A program made the position numbers and the translations under genes. A DNA stretch of 64,000 nt from Runella slithyformis DSM 19594. GTDB lineage: Bacteria > Bacteroidota > Bacteroidia > Cytophagales > Spirosomataceae. Every line of letters starts with the position of its first letter. Within the stretch, counting starts at the first letter, position 1. This document shows, piece by piece, positions 56,952 through 64,000 of the stretch. The DNA is taken from positions 3,671,001 to 3,735,000 of the forward strand of contig NC_015703.1 of NCBI RefSeq assembly GCF_000218895.1. The letters run 5' to 3'. The notes under the pieces were generated by a model. That model saw only the letters and a program-made list of their open reading frames with translations. It made no database searches and was not told where the DNA came from.

Positions 56952-57672
56952 ACACCATCGTTACTTTAAACCGCTCGCGATAGAGTTGGTAAAAACTGAG
57001 GGAGTATGCGATGTAGAAGCAGGTAATGGCTGCGATGAGGGATAGAGGGCCTTGTTTGAGGATGCTATAATTATCGCTGAAAGGAACTCTAAAGGCCATC
57101 TGTCCTGCTCCCAGAATAAATGTGATCCTTAGACTGATTGCATGGCCTTTTAATGAAGCAAAGAATCTTCTCCGATGGGAAATATAAAGCCACAATGCGT
57201 AAATAAATTGGGGTAAAGCCATAAAAACGGGAGCAAATACACAAATCATAATGGCCCATTTAAAATATGGCCTCGGCACCAAATAAGCAAATTGAAATGT
57301 AAGTAGTCCCACTAAAAGCGTACTTACAAGAGTAGGCCAACGGAAATAATCTTTTATAATTTGCCAATGCCTATCAGAGATTGCTTCTGATAAGTTGTCT
57401 TCATATTCATCTTGCAATTTTCTCAAACCAAACTCAGCCTCACCTGTCTCCCAAACGCCATAATGATCCCATGTGCGAGCCGGTCGCTTGTAGTTAACAA
57501 AGTCGGCATGTACCTCTCCGAACGCCTCTCCAAAAGTTTGCCCCTGACCCATGCGGTCTTCGATGGCCAAAATATAATGATCCAACAGCTCTTCGTACAG
57601 GTCCTGGTATTTGATACCGCCTGCGATGATTTCTTTACTGATCAGGTCCAATTGTTCGGTTGTTAACTTCAT
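56950..57672 (-). CDS. HAAS-type membrane protein (DUF1700-like), partner of PadR regulator
   Basis: 240 residues. The N-terminal helical part ('ELLDHYILAIEDRMGQGQTFGEAFGEVH') fits a HAAS-type signalling domain; six or so hydrophobic helices follow. Such proteins are co-transcribed with PadR-family regulators and probably respond to membrane conditions. Its ATG overlaps the stop of the PadR gene by 4 bp (57669-57672), so translation is coupled. Confidence 0.7.
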   Translation of the reverse strand: MKLTTEQLDLISKEIIAGGIKYQDLYEELLDHYILAIEDRMGQGQTFGEAFGEVHADFVNYKRPARTWDHYGVWETGEAEFGLRKLQDEYEDNLSEAISDRHWQIIKDYFRWPTLVSTLLVGLLTFQFAYLVPRPYFKWAIMICVFAPVFMALPQFIYALWLYISHRRRFFASLKGHAISLRITFILGAGQMAFRVPFSDNYSILKQGPLSLIAAITCFYIAYSLSFYQLYRERFKVTMV

Positions 57673-58007
57673 CCGAGAGAAGGTTTAAGGTTTAGGATTT
57701 TTTGGAGGTTTGAGACAAAATCGGTCAGTTCCGACACGGCACTTTGGGCCTGTTGATGGCCGTTTTCGGTGAGTTTATAATACTTTCGGTTACGACCATC
57801 TACCAGCGCATTTTCGGTGGTCAATACGCCTTCGGCTTCCAGTTTATGCAGGGTAGGGTAGAGCGCCCCCTCGGTGAGTTGAAGTTCTCCCGCCGTGATT
57901 TCGCGTACCCGTTGCGTGATTTCGTAGCCATACATGCGCTTGTTGTCCTGCAATAATTGCAGCACGATGGCACTCAGGCAGCCTTTGAGGTAGGTTTGTT
58001 GTTGCAT
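57669..58007 (-). CDS. PadR-family transcriptional regulator
   Basis: About 112 residues from ATG at 58007 (MQQQTYLKGCLSAIVLQLL; the frame is open to 58040). Winged-helix features: 'MYGYEITQRVREITAGELQLTEGALYPTLHKLEAEG' and 'DGRNRKYYKLTENG'. It likely represses itself and the membrane protein gene that overlaps its 3' end. Divergent from the third Uma2 gene. Confidence 0.9.
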   Translation of the reverse strand: MQQQTYLKGCLSAIVLQLLQDNKRMYGYEITQRVREITAGELQLTEGALYPTLHKLEAEGVLTTENALVDGRNRKYYKLTENGHQQAQSAVSELTDFVSNLQKILNLKPSLG

Positions 58008-58100
58008 GGCGCAAATATACATGAGATTTTTACATACCAAATTTTCTTATGTATAAAATTTTATCTTTTTCTGTATTTTTGTACCGTAAACTTCAGGCAA

Positions 58101-58733
58101 ATGACGGCACTACCCAAAAAATACTATACCCCCGAAGAATACCTGGAACTGGAGGAGAAAGCCGCCTATAAAAGCGAATACTTCAACGGTCAGATCTACC
58201 CGATGGGCGATTTTGAAGGAGATACCCCCGAAGCTATGGCGGGTGCCAAACCGGCACATAATGCCATTCGGGAGAATCTTTCGATTGAAATTGGCTCTTT
58301 TTTGAGAAAGAAAAGTTGTCGCTCGTTTTCAAGCGATCAGCGGGTATTTATCCCTTCCAATGGATTGTATACCTACCCTGATTTAGTAGTGGTTTGCGGA
58401 AAACCGGAGTTTTCAGACGTCCAAACCAACAGTTTGACCAACCCTGTATTGATTGTAGAAGTGCTGTCACAAAGTACCGCCAATTACGACAGAGGCGAAA
58501 AATTTGAACTTTTCCGTGATATCCCCACGTTTAGAGAATATCTTTTGATCGATTCCCGTCGGGTGTGGGCGGAGTTGTGGCGAAAAAGCAACGAGGGAAT
58601 TTGGTCATTGGTATTTGAAGGAAAATCACCGGAATCATTACTCTTTTTAGAAACCATCGGGATGGAACTGTTGCTGTCAGACCTGTACGTCAACACGGAA
58701 GATTTGCCCGAAACGGTTTTTGAAATACGATAA
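58101..58733 (+). CDS. Uma2-family (DUF820) PD-(D/E)XK nuclease-like protein
   Basis: 210 residues from ATG at 58101 (MTALPKKYYTPEEYLELEEK); the frame is open earlier but that part is a non-family sequence in AT-rich DNA. Core: 'YKSEYFNGQIYPMGDF', 'YTYPDLVVVCGKPEF' (PD) and 'NPVLIVEVLSQSTANYDRGEKFELFRDIPTFREYLLID'. Most similar to the typical cyanobacterial/Bacteroidota Uma2. Third paralogue of this family in the window. A hairpin terminator follows. Confidence 0.88.
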   Translation: MTALPKKYYTPEEYLELEEKAAYKSEYFNGQIYPMGDFEGDTPEAMAGAKPAHNAIRENLSIEIGSFLRKKSCRSFSSDQRVFIPSNGLYTYPDLVVVCGKPEFSDVQTNSLTNPVLIVEVLSQSTANYDRGEKFELFRDIPTFREYLLIDSRRVWAELWRKSNEGIWSLVFEGKSPESLLFLETIGMELLLSDLYVNTEDLPETVFEIR

Positions 58734-58752
58734 ACAACCCTAAATAACTTAT

Positions 58753-58806
58753 GAGAAAGGACTGAAAGATACCCGAAAGCGTCTTTCGGTCCTTTCTCTT
58801 TTTTTT
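58753..58806 (+). terminator. Rho-independent terminator after the third Uma2 gene
   Basis: Arms 58753-58769 (gagaaaggactgaaaga) and 58782-58798 pair over 17 bp with one mismatch and a 12-nt loop; an eight-T run follows. Confidence 0.88.
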
Positions 58807-58829
58807 CATTGTCCACCATTATTTTCGTT

Positions 58830-59984
58830 ATGTATAACCTTCAGTTTTGGCTTCTTTGCATCAGTAACTTTCTGTTTTCGGCGAGTTTCCAGATGATGAT
58901 TCCTGAATTGCCCGATTACCTGACCGCCATGGGCGGCAAGGAACACATCGGCCTCATCATTGCCCTTTTTACACTTACGGCGGGTCTTTCGCGGCCGTTC
59001 AGCGGTAAGCTTACCGATACCGTCGGACGTGTGCCTGTGATGGCCTTTGGGTCGTTGGTGTGTTGTGTGTGCAGTTTGTTTTATCCTTTTATTCACGTGG
59101 TATGGGCGTTTCTGCTGCTGCGGTTTCTGCACGGTTTTTCGACCGGCACCAAACCCACCGCTACGGCTGCCTACGTCGCCGATATCATTCCCGAAAATCG
59201 CCGGGGAGAAGCGGCGGGGATGTTGGGCATTTTTACGGCCACGGGTATGTCCATCGGGCCGTCGATCGGCAGTTATCTGACGCTGTGGTTCGGCATCAAT
59301 GCCATGTTTTACGTGGCGGCGTCCTTTGCGCTGATCTCGATACTGATTCTGCTTAATATGAAGGAAACCCTCGTGGACAGGCAACCCTTCAGTCTGAAAC
59401 TTTTCAAGATATCCCGCCGCGATATTTTTGAGCCTCGTGTGCTGAGCGTATTTATCGTGATGTTTTGCGTATCGTTTTCGTCGGGTGTTATCCTTACCCT
59501 CGTGCCGGATATGAGCAAAACTCTGGGTGTAGCCAACAAAGGACTGTTTTTTACGGTCTACACGGTGGCTTCTTTACTGATTCGGGTTGTGGCCAGCAAG
59601 TCCTCCGACATTCACGGGCGGGTACCGGTCATGATTATTTCCACCGTTATTTTAGCTGTGGGCATGACTGTTTTAGGCTTTACCCAAACCACATTCGGTT
59701 TCTGGGCAGCGGCCATTCTTTTTGGCTTTTCATGGGGCCTGAATACACCCACGCTGACGGCATGGACCATTGACCTGAGCCATCCCGAATACCGGGGGCG
59801 GGCGTTGGCTACCATGTACATCGCATTGGAAGCGGGCATTGGCGTAGGAGCCTGGTGGTCAGGCTGGTGGTACGCCGGTGATGTGCATAACATGGCTTTT
59901 GCCTTTTATGTGTCGGCGGTTCTGGCGGTGGTATCGTTGGGCTATTTGCTTTGGTGGAAGCGTACGAATCGGATTCTTGCCTGA
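58830..59984 (+). CDS. MFS transporter
   Basis: 384 residues from ATG at 58830 (MYNLQFWLLCISNFLF); an earlier TTG at 58809 is less likely. About 12 hydrophobic helices. Family motif A-like 'GKLTDTVGRVPVMAFGSL' after the second helix, repeated in the second half as 'SKSSDIHGRVPVMIISTV'. 'RFLHGFSTGTKPTATAAYVADIIPENRRGEAAG' resembles drug-efflux members. Substrate unknown. It precedes the ccm genes but is separated by 107 bp. Confidence 0.9.
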   Translation: MYNLQFWLLCISNFLFSASFQMMIPELPDYLTAMGGKEHIGLIIALFTLTAGLSRPFSGKLTDTVGRVPVMAFGSLVCCVCSLFYPFIHVVWAFLLLRFLHGFSTGTKPTATAAYVADIIPENRRGEAAGMLGIFTATGMSIGPSIGSYLTLWFGINAMFYVAASFALISILILLNMKETLVDRQPFSLKLFKISRRDIFEPRVLSVFIVMFCVSFSSGVILTLVPDMSKTLGVANKGLFFTVYTVASLLIRVVASKSSDIHGRVPVMIISTVILAVGMTVLGFTQTTFGFWAAAILFGFSWGLNTPTLTAWTIDLSHPEYRGRALATMYIALEAGIGVGAWWSGWWYAGDVHNMAFAFYVSAVLAVVSLGYLLWWKRTNRILA

Positions 59985-60091
59985 TAAAAATGAAAAACTA
60001 ATGACTTCTCTCAGTACAACGCGTTGGTTTGTGTCGTAATTTTGACGCGCCAACGACCCATCTTCCTATGGTGCCGTTGTAACTGACAACA

Positions 60092-60754
60092 ATGCAAGAA
60101 CTTAGAACCCTGATTGGAAAGGAAATCACGCTGGAATGGCGGCAGCGCTACGCCCTTAACGGCATGTTGCTGTACATTGTAAGTACCGTTTTTGTGTGCT
60201 ATTTGAGCTTTCGACTCAAATCCAATCAACTCAATCCGCTCACGTGGAATACCCTTTTCTGGATCATTGTGCTGTTTACGGCCGTGAGTGCCATTTCCAA
60301 AAGTTTTACGCAGGAGCGTGCCGGTCGGTTGCTCTATTATTATACTTTAGCGAGTCCTCGGGGCATTATTCTCTCTAAAATTCTGTACAATTCGGCCCTG
60401 ATGCTGATTTTATCGTTAGCGGGTTTTGGATTTTATGCGTTTGTGATGGGCAATCCCGTAGGAGATTTGCCGATGTATCTGCTTACCATTGTATTGGCAA
60501 GCATTGGGTTTGCCTCTACCCTTACGATGGTGGCGGGTATTGCATCAAAAGCTGAAAACAACGCCGCGCTGATGTCTATTCTGAGTTTTCCCGCCATTAT
60601 TCCGATGCTGTTGATGGTGATGAAATTAGCCAAGAACGCCCTCGACGGCTTGGATCGGAGCGTAAGCGGACAGGAAATCATGGTATTGTTGGCGCTGGAT
60701 GCGATTGTAATCAGTTTGTCATTAATTTTGTTTCCTTATTTGTGGAGAAGTTAG
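60092..60754 (+). CDS. ccmB: Haem exporter protein CcmB
   Basis: 220 residues with six hydrophobic helices. 'ELRTLIGKEITLEWRQRYALNGMLLYI' and 'KSFTQERAGRLLYYYTLASPRGIILSKILYN' are the CcmB signatures. Membrane subunit of the CcmAB ABC transporter that provides energy for releasing holo-CcmE in cytochrome c maturation. CcmA is not in the window. First gene of the ccm cluster here. Confidence 0.92.
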   Translation: MQELRTLIGKEITLEWRQRYALNGMLLYIVSTVFVCYLSFRLKSNQLNPLTWNTLFWIIVLFTAVSAISKSFTQERAGRLLYYYTLASPRGIILSKILYNSALMLILSLAGFGFYAFVMGNPVGDLPMYLLTIVLASIGFASTLTMVAGIASKAENNAALMSILSFPAIIPMLLMVMKLAKNALDGLDRSVSGQEIMVLLALDAIVISLSLILFPYLWRS

Positions 60755-60839
60755 TCATAATGACTGTTTTAAAACGTTTTATATATTAAAATCAAAAGAG
60801 CGGATGTTTGAATACTTCGTTCATCGTTGAGCATTAACT

Positions 60840-61499
60840 ATGAAAAATAATTGGTGGAAAGTACTGGCCGTTGTTTTGTTGACGTACGGGTTTTATTTTG
60901 GATTGATGGGCGAAGTTCCCCGTCGTAATATTCTCAATGAGAGTATTCGAAACGTGTATTTTCACGTGTCGCTTTGGTTTGCCACGACCTTGTTTCTGTT
61001 GACATCAGCGATTTTTTCCATTCGCTACCTGCGTTCCAACAACCTGACCGACGATATCAAGGCCGTAGAATTTACCAATGTTGCGTTGCTATTTGGTGCC
61101 CTCGGTTGTGCTACGGGCTCGCTCTGGGCGCGGGTAACCTGGGGGGATTGGTGGCCCAACGACCCCAAACTCAACAGCGTAGCCATCAGTATGCTGATGT
61201 ATTTTGCCTATACCGTACTGAGAAGTTCCCTGGAAGATGAACAGAAAAAAGCGCGGATTTCGGCCGTTTATAACATTTTTGCCTTTGCCGTTTTTATTCC
61301 GCTGATTTATATATTGCCCCGGATGACCGATTCACTCCATCCCGGCAACGGTGGCAACCCCGCCTTTGGCGAATACGACATGGACAACCAAATGCGACGG
61401 GTATTTTACCCCATCATCATTGGCTGGATGCTGCTCGGAACCTGGATCGCTACGCTGCGCATTCGCGTGCGGGTGCTCAACAACGCTGTAAATGATTAA
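60840..61499 (+). CDS. ccmC: Cytochrome c biogenesis protein CcmC/CcsA
   Basis: 219 residues. 'RNVYFHVSLWFATTLFLLTSAIFS' (conserved His), 'WARVTWGDWWPNDPKLNSVAI' (the WWD-type tryptophan-rich haem-binding loop) and 'LPRMTDSLHPGN' (second His region). Moves haem to CcmE on the periplasmic face. Downstream of ccmB and 23 bp before ccmD. Confidence 0.94.
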   Translation: MKNNWWKVLAVVLLTYGFYFGLMGEVPRRNILNESIRNVYFHVSLWFATTLFLLTSAIFSIRYLRSNNLTDDIKAVEFTNVALLFGALGCATGSLWARVTWGDWWPNDPKLNSVAISMLMYFAYTVLRSSLEDEQKKARISAVYNIFAFAVFIPLIYILPRMTDSLHPGNGGNPAFGEYDMDNQMRRVFYPIIIGWMLLGTWIATLRIRVRVLNNAVND

Positions 61500-61522
61500 C
61501 CATTCACAACTTGATAAACACT

Positions 61523-61747
61523 ATGAGAACTATATTGTATTTTTTTCTTTTTACACTGGTAACAAATGTAAACCTCTTTGCTCAACAATCTGTTGTTCAG
61601 GAGACACCGATGGCCGATCAAATGCGCGCCGACGGAAAGATTTGGGTTGTTGTAGCGGTAATTTCAGTGATTTTTGCGGGGATTATTGCCTTCTTGATGA
61701 GTATAGACCGGAAAGTGTCGAAGCTTGAAAAACAATTGAAGAAATGA
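61523..61747 (+). CDS. ccmD: CcmD-family protein
   Basis: About 74 residues from ATG at 61523 (MRTILYFFLFTLVTNVNLFA), with a signal or first helix and a second helix 'IWVVVAVISVIFAGIIAFLMSIDRKVSKLEKQLKK', the CcmD pattern. An in-frame TTG at 61511 is an alternative start. Holds CcmC and CcmE together in other bacteria. Its stop codon TGA overlaps the ATG of the antitoxin-like gene (ATGA, 61744-61747). Confidence 0.83.
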   Translation: MRTILYFFLFTLVTNVNLFAQQSVVQETPMADQMRADGKIWVVVAVISVIFAGIIAFLMSIDRKVSKLEKQLKK

Positions 61748-61953
61748 GCATCTTAGATTTAGTAGCGAAACTCGAAAAATTGCCTCCGGAAAAATTGGCA
61801 GAAGTAGAGGATTTGGTAGATTCATGGATGAATGAACAGCCTCTTGTGGCAATTCCTGAAAAGCGGCAATTTGGGGTATTTAAAGGGAAAATAACTATGT
61901 CTGATGACTTCGATGAGCCATTGGAAGACTTTCAAGAATATATGTATCCGTGA
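61744..61953 (+). CDS. DUF2281-family antitoxin
   Basis: 69 residues. 'LEKLPPEKLAEVEDLVDSWM' and 'RQFGVFKGKITMSDDFDEPLEDFQEYM' are the standard DUF2281 halves. Antitoxin of a VapBC-like pair with the PIN protein that follows. ATG overlaps the ccmD stop, and its TGA overlaps the toxin GTG (61950), so three genes are translationally linked. Likely blocks the toxin active site and binds its own promoter region. Confidence 0.87.
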   Translation: MSILDLVAKLEKLPPEKLAEVEDLVDSWMNEQPLVAIPEKRQFGVFKGKITMSDDFDEPLEDFQEYMYP

Positions 61954-62333
61954 AATACCTGCTTGACACTCATTCGCTCATTTGGTTTACCGAAGGCAAT
62001 CCAAAGTTGCCGGAAGCGACGAAAGCAGTTATCGAAGATATAGATACCATATGTTTTGTCAGTGTAGCTTCTTTTTGGGAAATAGGCATCAAAATCAGTT
62101 TAGGCAAATTAAAATTGGATATGCCTTTTGTTGATTTGGAAAATTGGGTTGTTAATAACAGAATTACTATTTTGCCAATAAGTTTTGAAAACATAATCCA
62201 GCTTTCTCAGCTCCCGTTTCATCACCGCGACCCATTTGACCGCACCCTAATCGCCCAGGCTTTAAGTGAAAAATTAACCGTGATTACAAAAGAAAAACTT
62301 TTTGAAGAGTATGGCGTAATGCGCCTTTGGTAG
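61950..62333 (+). CDS. PIN-domain RNase toxin, VapC type
   Basis: 127 residues from GTG at 61950. Acidic PIN active-site residues: Asp6 in 'YLLDTHSLIW', Glu in 'ASFWEIGIKISLGKL' and Asp in 'HHRDPFDRTLIAQAL'. Cleaves RNA when freed from antitoxin. It sits with its antitoxin between ccmD and ccmE, on the same strand, an unusual place for a toxin-antitoxin pair. The gene is intact. Confidence 0.92.
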   Translation: MKYLLDTHSLIWFTEGNPKLPEATKAVIEDIDTICFVSVASFWEIGIKISLGKLKLDMPFVDLENWVVNNRITILPISFENIIQLSQLPFHHRDPFDRTLIAQALSEKLTVITKEKLFEEYGVMRLW

Positions 62334-62353
62334 AATCAAAAATCAGTACAACA

Positions 62354-62788
62354 ATGAAAAAAATACATCTTTTCGGATTGATCGTTATTGCCATTGCCAT
62401 CGGAATCATTATTTCAACCTACGGCAGTGCAAGTACATACTCCAACTTCACCGAAGCCGAAGAATTGGCCAAGGAAGGAGAAACGTCGGAGGTACATGTG
62501 GTGGGTAAATTAACCAAAGATACCAATGGTCAGATCGTGGGCATGAAATATGACCCGATCGCGGATGCCAACCGGTTTGAATTTATGTTGGTCGATACCA
62601 ATAAAGTAGTGAAGAAAGTGGTCTATCTGAGTCCTAAACCGCAGGATTTTGATAAGTCGGAACAGGTGGTGGTGATCGGTCGGATGCAGAAGGATTATTT
62701 TGAATGCAACAAGATCCTGATGAAATGCCCGTCAAAATACACCAACGAAGCGCCTGATTTTAAGGAAGCGACGGCGGAGAAAATATAA
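62354..62788 (+). CDS. ccmE: Cytochrome c maturation protein CcmE, CxxxY type
   Basis: 144 residues from ATG at 62354 (MKKIHLFGLIVIAIAIGIII; the frame is open to 62327). One helix anchors an OB-fold: 'VHVVGKLTKDTNGQIVGMKY', 'FEFMLVDTNKVVKKVVYLSP'. The haem attachment site reads Cys125-Pro-Ser-Lys-Tyr129 ('MKCPSKYTNE') in place of the usual His-x-x-x-Tyr. Carries haem to the ligation complex. The preceding toxin gene separates it from ccmD. Confidence 0.93.
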   Translation: MKKIHLFGLIVIAIAIGIIISTYGSASTYSNFTEAEELAKEGETSEVHVVGKLTKDTNGQIVGMKYDPIADANRFEFMLVDTNKVVKKVVYLSPKPQDFDKSEQVVVIGRMQKDYFECNKILMKCPSKYTNEAPDFKEATAEKI

Positions 62789-62794
62789 ATAACA

Positions 62795-62840
62795 AACCAA
62801 AAGCGTCAGTAGAAAAAGTGAATTCCTGACGCCTTCGGTT
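62795..62840. repeat. Hairpin between ccmE and ccmF
   Basis: Arms 62795-62809 (ends aagcgtcag) and 62826-62840 (begins ctgacgcctt) match at 13 of 15 positions, with a 16-nt loop. No T run follows, so it could be a weak terminator, an mRNA-stability element or a dispersed repeat. Confidence 0.6.
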
Positions 62841-62854
62841 CAACAACCCAACTC

Positions 62855-64000
62855 ATGACTCTCGGAAATTTAGGACACCTTCTCGTAATTCTTTCCTTCG
62901 TAATGGCCCTGGTCGCTACGTATGCGTATTTACGAGCCACTCTTTTGTCGACAGATAACCTACAGGTAGAAACGTGGAAGCGTTTTGCCAGAGGTTCGTT
63001 TTACATTCACGCGGCGGCCGTGATCGGCGTGTGCGTTACGCTTTATGTTATTATTTATGGACATCATTTTGAGTACCATTATGCGTGGAGCCACTCATCA
63101 AGGGCGCTTCCGTGGTACTATATGCTGTCGTGTTTTTGGGAAGGACAGGAAGGGAGCTTTATGCTCTGGATGTTCTGGCAGGCGGTTTTGGGCGTGATCC
63201 TGATCCGTACCAACAAGCTTTGGGAAGCACCCATGATGACGGTCTATGCGTTGGTGCAGGCCTTTCTGACGTCCATGATTTTGGGCGTCATCATCCCCGG
63301 TTTTGATTTTAAGATCGGCAGTACGCCGTTTTTGACTATTGCAGAAGCCAATCCCGATGCGCCGTTTCTGCAACTGAACCCTGATTTTATTCCCAAAGAC
63401 GGAAACGGGCTCAACCCGTTGTTGCAGAACTATTGGATGGTGATTCACCCGCCTACATTGTTTTTGGGCTTTGCGCTTACGTTGGTGCCTTTTGCGTATC
63501 TGATGGCCGGGCTTTGGCGTAAACAGGTGGTGGAATGGCTGCGGCCTGCCCTGCCCTGGACGCTTCTGACGGGCGTTGTTCTTGGTGTGGGAATTTTGAT
63601 GGGGGGCTATTGGGCCTACGAAACGTTGAGTTTCAACAGCTACTGGAGTTGGGACCCCGTCGAAAATGCCGTGTATGTGCCTTGGCTGATCGTAATCGCG
63701 GCCCTGCACACAATGATTATTGCCAAGAAAAATGCCACGGCGCTAAAGACCTCGGTGATTTTGATCATCGCTCAGTTCATTTTGATCCTGTATTCGACTT
63801 TCCTGACCCGCAGCGGAATCTTGGGCAATGCCTCTGTTCACTCGTTTACCGATTTAGGACTTTCCGGCCAATTGCTGCTTTATCTGTTTGCCTTTATCAT
63901 TGTGGCTATTGTATTGAGCGTGCGGGCCTGGAAACTGATGCCTTCTGATAAAGATGAGGTATCGACCTACTCGCGGGAGTTCTGGCTTTTTATGGGGGCG
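62855..64000 (+). CDS. ccmF: Cytochrome c haem lyase subunit CcmF, cut by the window edge
   Basis: 382 codons from ATG at 62855 to the end of the window with no stop; the C-terminus is outside. Eight or more helices. 'CFWEGQEGSFMLWMFWQAVLG' near the N-terminus, 'NYWMVIHPPTLFLGFALTLVPFAYLMAGLW' (conserved His-Pro-Pro), and the WWD-type segment 'SYWSWDPVENAVYVPWLIVIA'. Ligates haem to apocytochrome c with CcmH. Last gene of the ccm run in view. Confidence 0.95.
   Translation, partial: MTLGNLGHLLVILSFVMALVATYAYLRATLLSTDNLQVETWKRFARGSFYIHAAAVIGVCVTLYVIIYGHHFEYHYAWSHSSRALPWYYMLSCFWEGQEGSFMLWMFWQAVLGVILIRTNKLWEAPMMTVYALVQAFLTSMILGVIIPGFDFKIGSTPFLTIAEANPDAPFLQLNPDFIPKDGNGLNPLLQNYWMVIHPPTLFLGFALTLVPFAYLMAGLWRKQVVEWLRPALPWTLLTGVVLGVGILMGGYWAYETLSFNSYWSWDPVENAVYVPWLIVIAALHTMIIAKKNATALKTSVILIIAQFILILYSTFLTRSGILGNASVHSFTDLGLSGQLLLYLFAFIIVAIVLSVRAWKLMPSDKDEVSTYSREFWLFMGA

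Noticed and set aside
58806-59384. Reverse frame of 192 codons opposite the MFS transporter gene
   Set aside because: Lys/His/Gln-rich antisense translation with no domain.

Overview
The window reads as chromosome of a Bacteroidota member, most likely order Cytophagales (Runella/Dyadobacter-like; genus is a guess). Support: a GldD gliding lipoprotein, BshA (bacillithiol), a long NusB, Bacteroidota-type promoters (TTG, about 20 nt, TAnnTTTG), a subclass-A2-like beta-lactamase, DUF4230 and DUF1573 proteins, and CcmE of the CxxxY type. No rRNA or tRNA genes were recognised. The window opens inside ilvE and closes inside ccmF.

Layout. 1-12 kb: ilvE end, cobalamin adenosyltransferase, ABA4-like protein, Uma2, IlvD/Edd dehydratase, Ppx/GppA, rpsU, YciI, ftsH-rsfS, birA-gldD and a UbiA prenyltransferase. 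12-22 kb: bshA, a 5'-nucleotidase split into two adjacent genes, two amidinotransferase-fold hydrolases (arginine-deiminase-like and CtlX) around a second Uma2, a palindrome/minisatellite cluster, a D-Ala-D-Ala-ligase-like enzyme and a class A beta-lactamase. 22-28 kb: pyrG, ribD, tyrA, an acyl-CoA carboxylase beta subunit and an AraC regulator. 28.4-29.7 kb is AT-rich, with one broken reading frame. 29.7-38.4 kb: an intradiol-dioxygenase-like protein and a periplasmic molybdenum hydroxylase locus (two Tat-exported large subunits, one 2Fe-2S subunit, AraC, aldo/keto reductase), then a LysE exporter. 38.5-48.5 kb: a CoA transferase, then coaE-ybbR-like-yajC-DUF1573-ytxH-nusB, interrupted by an island. 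48.8-62 kb: recA, acyl-CoA dehydrogenase, UDP-glucose dehydrogenase and UDP-glucuronate decarboxylase, an HHH protein, glycyl-tRNA synthetase, a PadR/HAAS pair, a third Uma2 and an MFS transporter. 60-64 kb: ccmB-ccmC-ccmD-[DUF2281-VapC toxin-antitoxin]-ccmE-ccmF.

Most notable region: 40.26-44.70 kb. A 4.2-kb block sits at the 3' end of coaE. It carries a replacement coaE 3' end, and the displaced 107-bp 3' end lies at the far side (94/107 identical by hand count, with only conservative residue changes). That is the pattern left by site-specific integration at a gene's 3' end. The block encodes two double-glycine-leader peptides, an HTH regulator whose C-terminus carries the same double-glycine motif, a CPBP protease fragment, a membrane-fusion-protein fragment and a C39-peptidase ABC exporter broken by two frameshifts. 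It looks like a decaying peptide-secretion island with an unusual regulator-leader fusion.

The window also holds several families of palindromic intergenic repeats. One has 25-bp terminal inverted repeats around variable tandem arrays (three loci). Another has an 'acctgccaagtc' arm, one copy of which contains a 14-bp minisatellite in its loop. These mostly lie at gene ends and probably also act as terminators.
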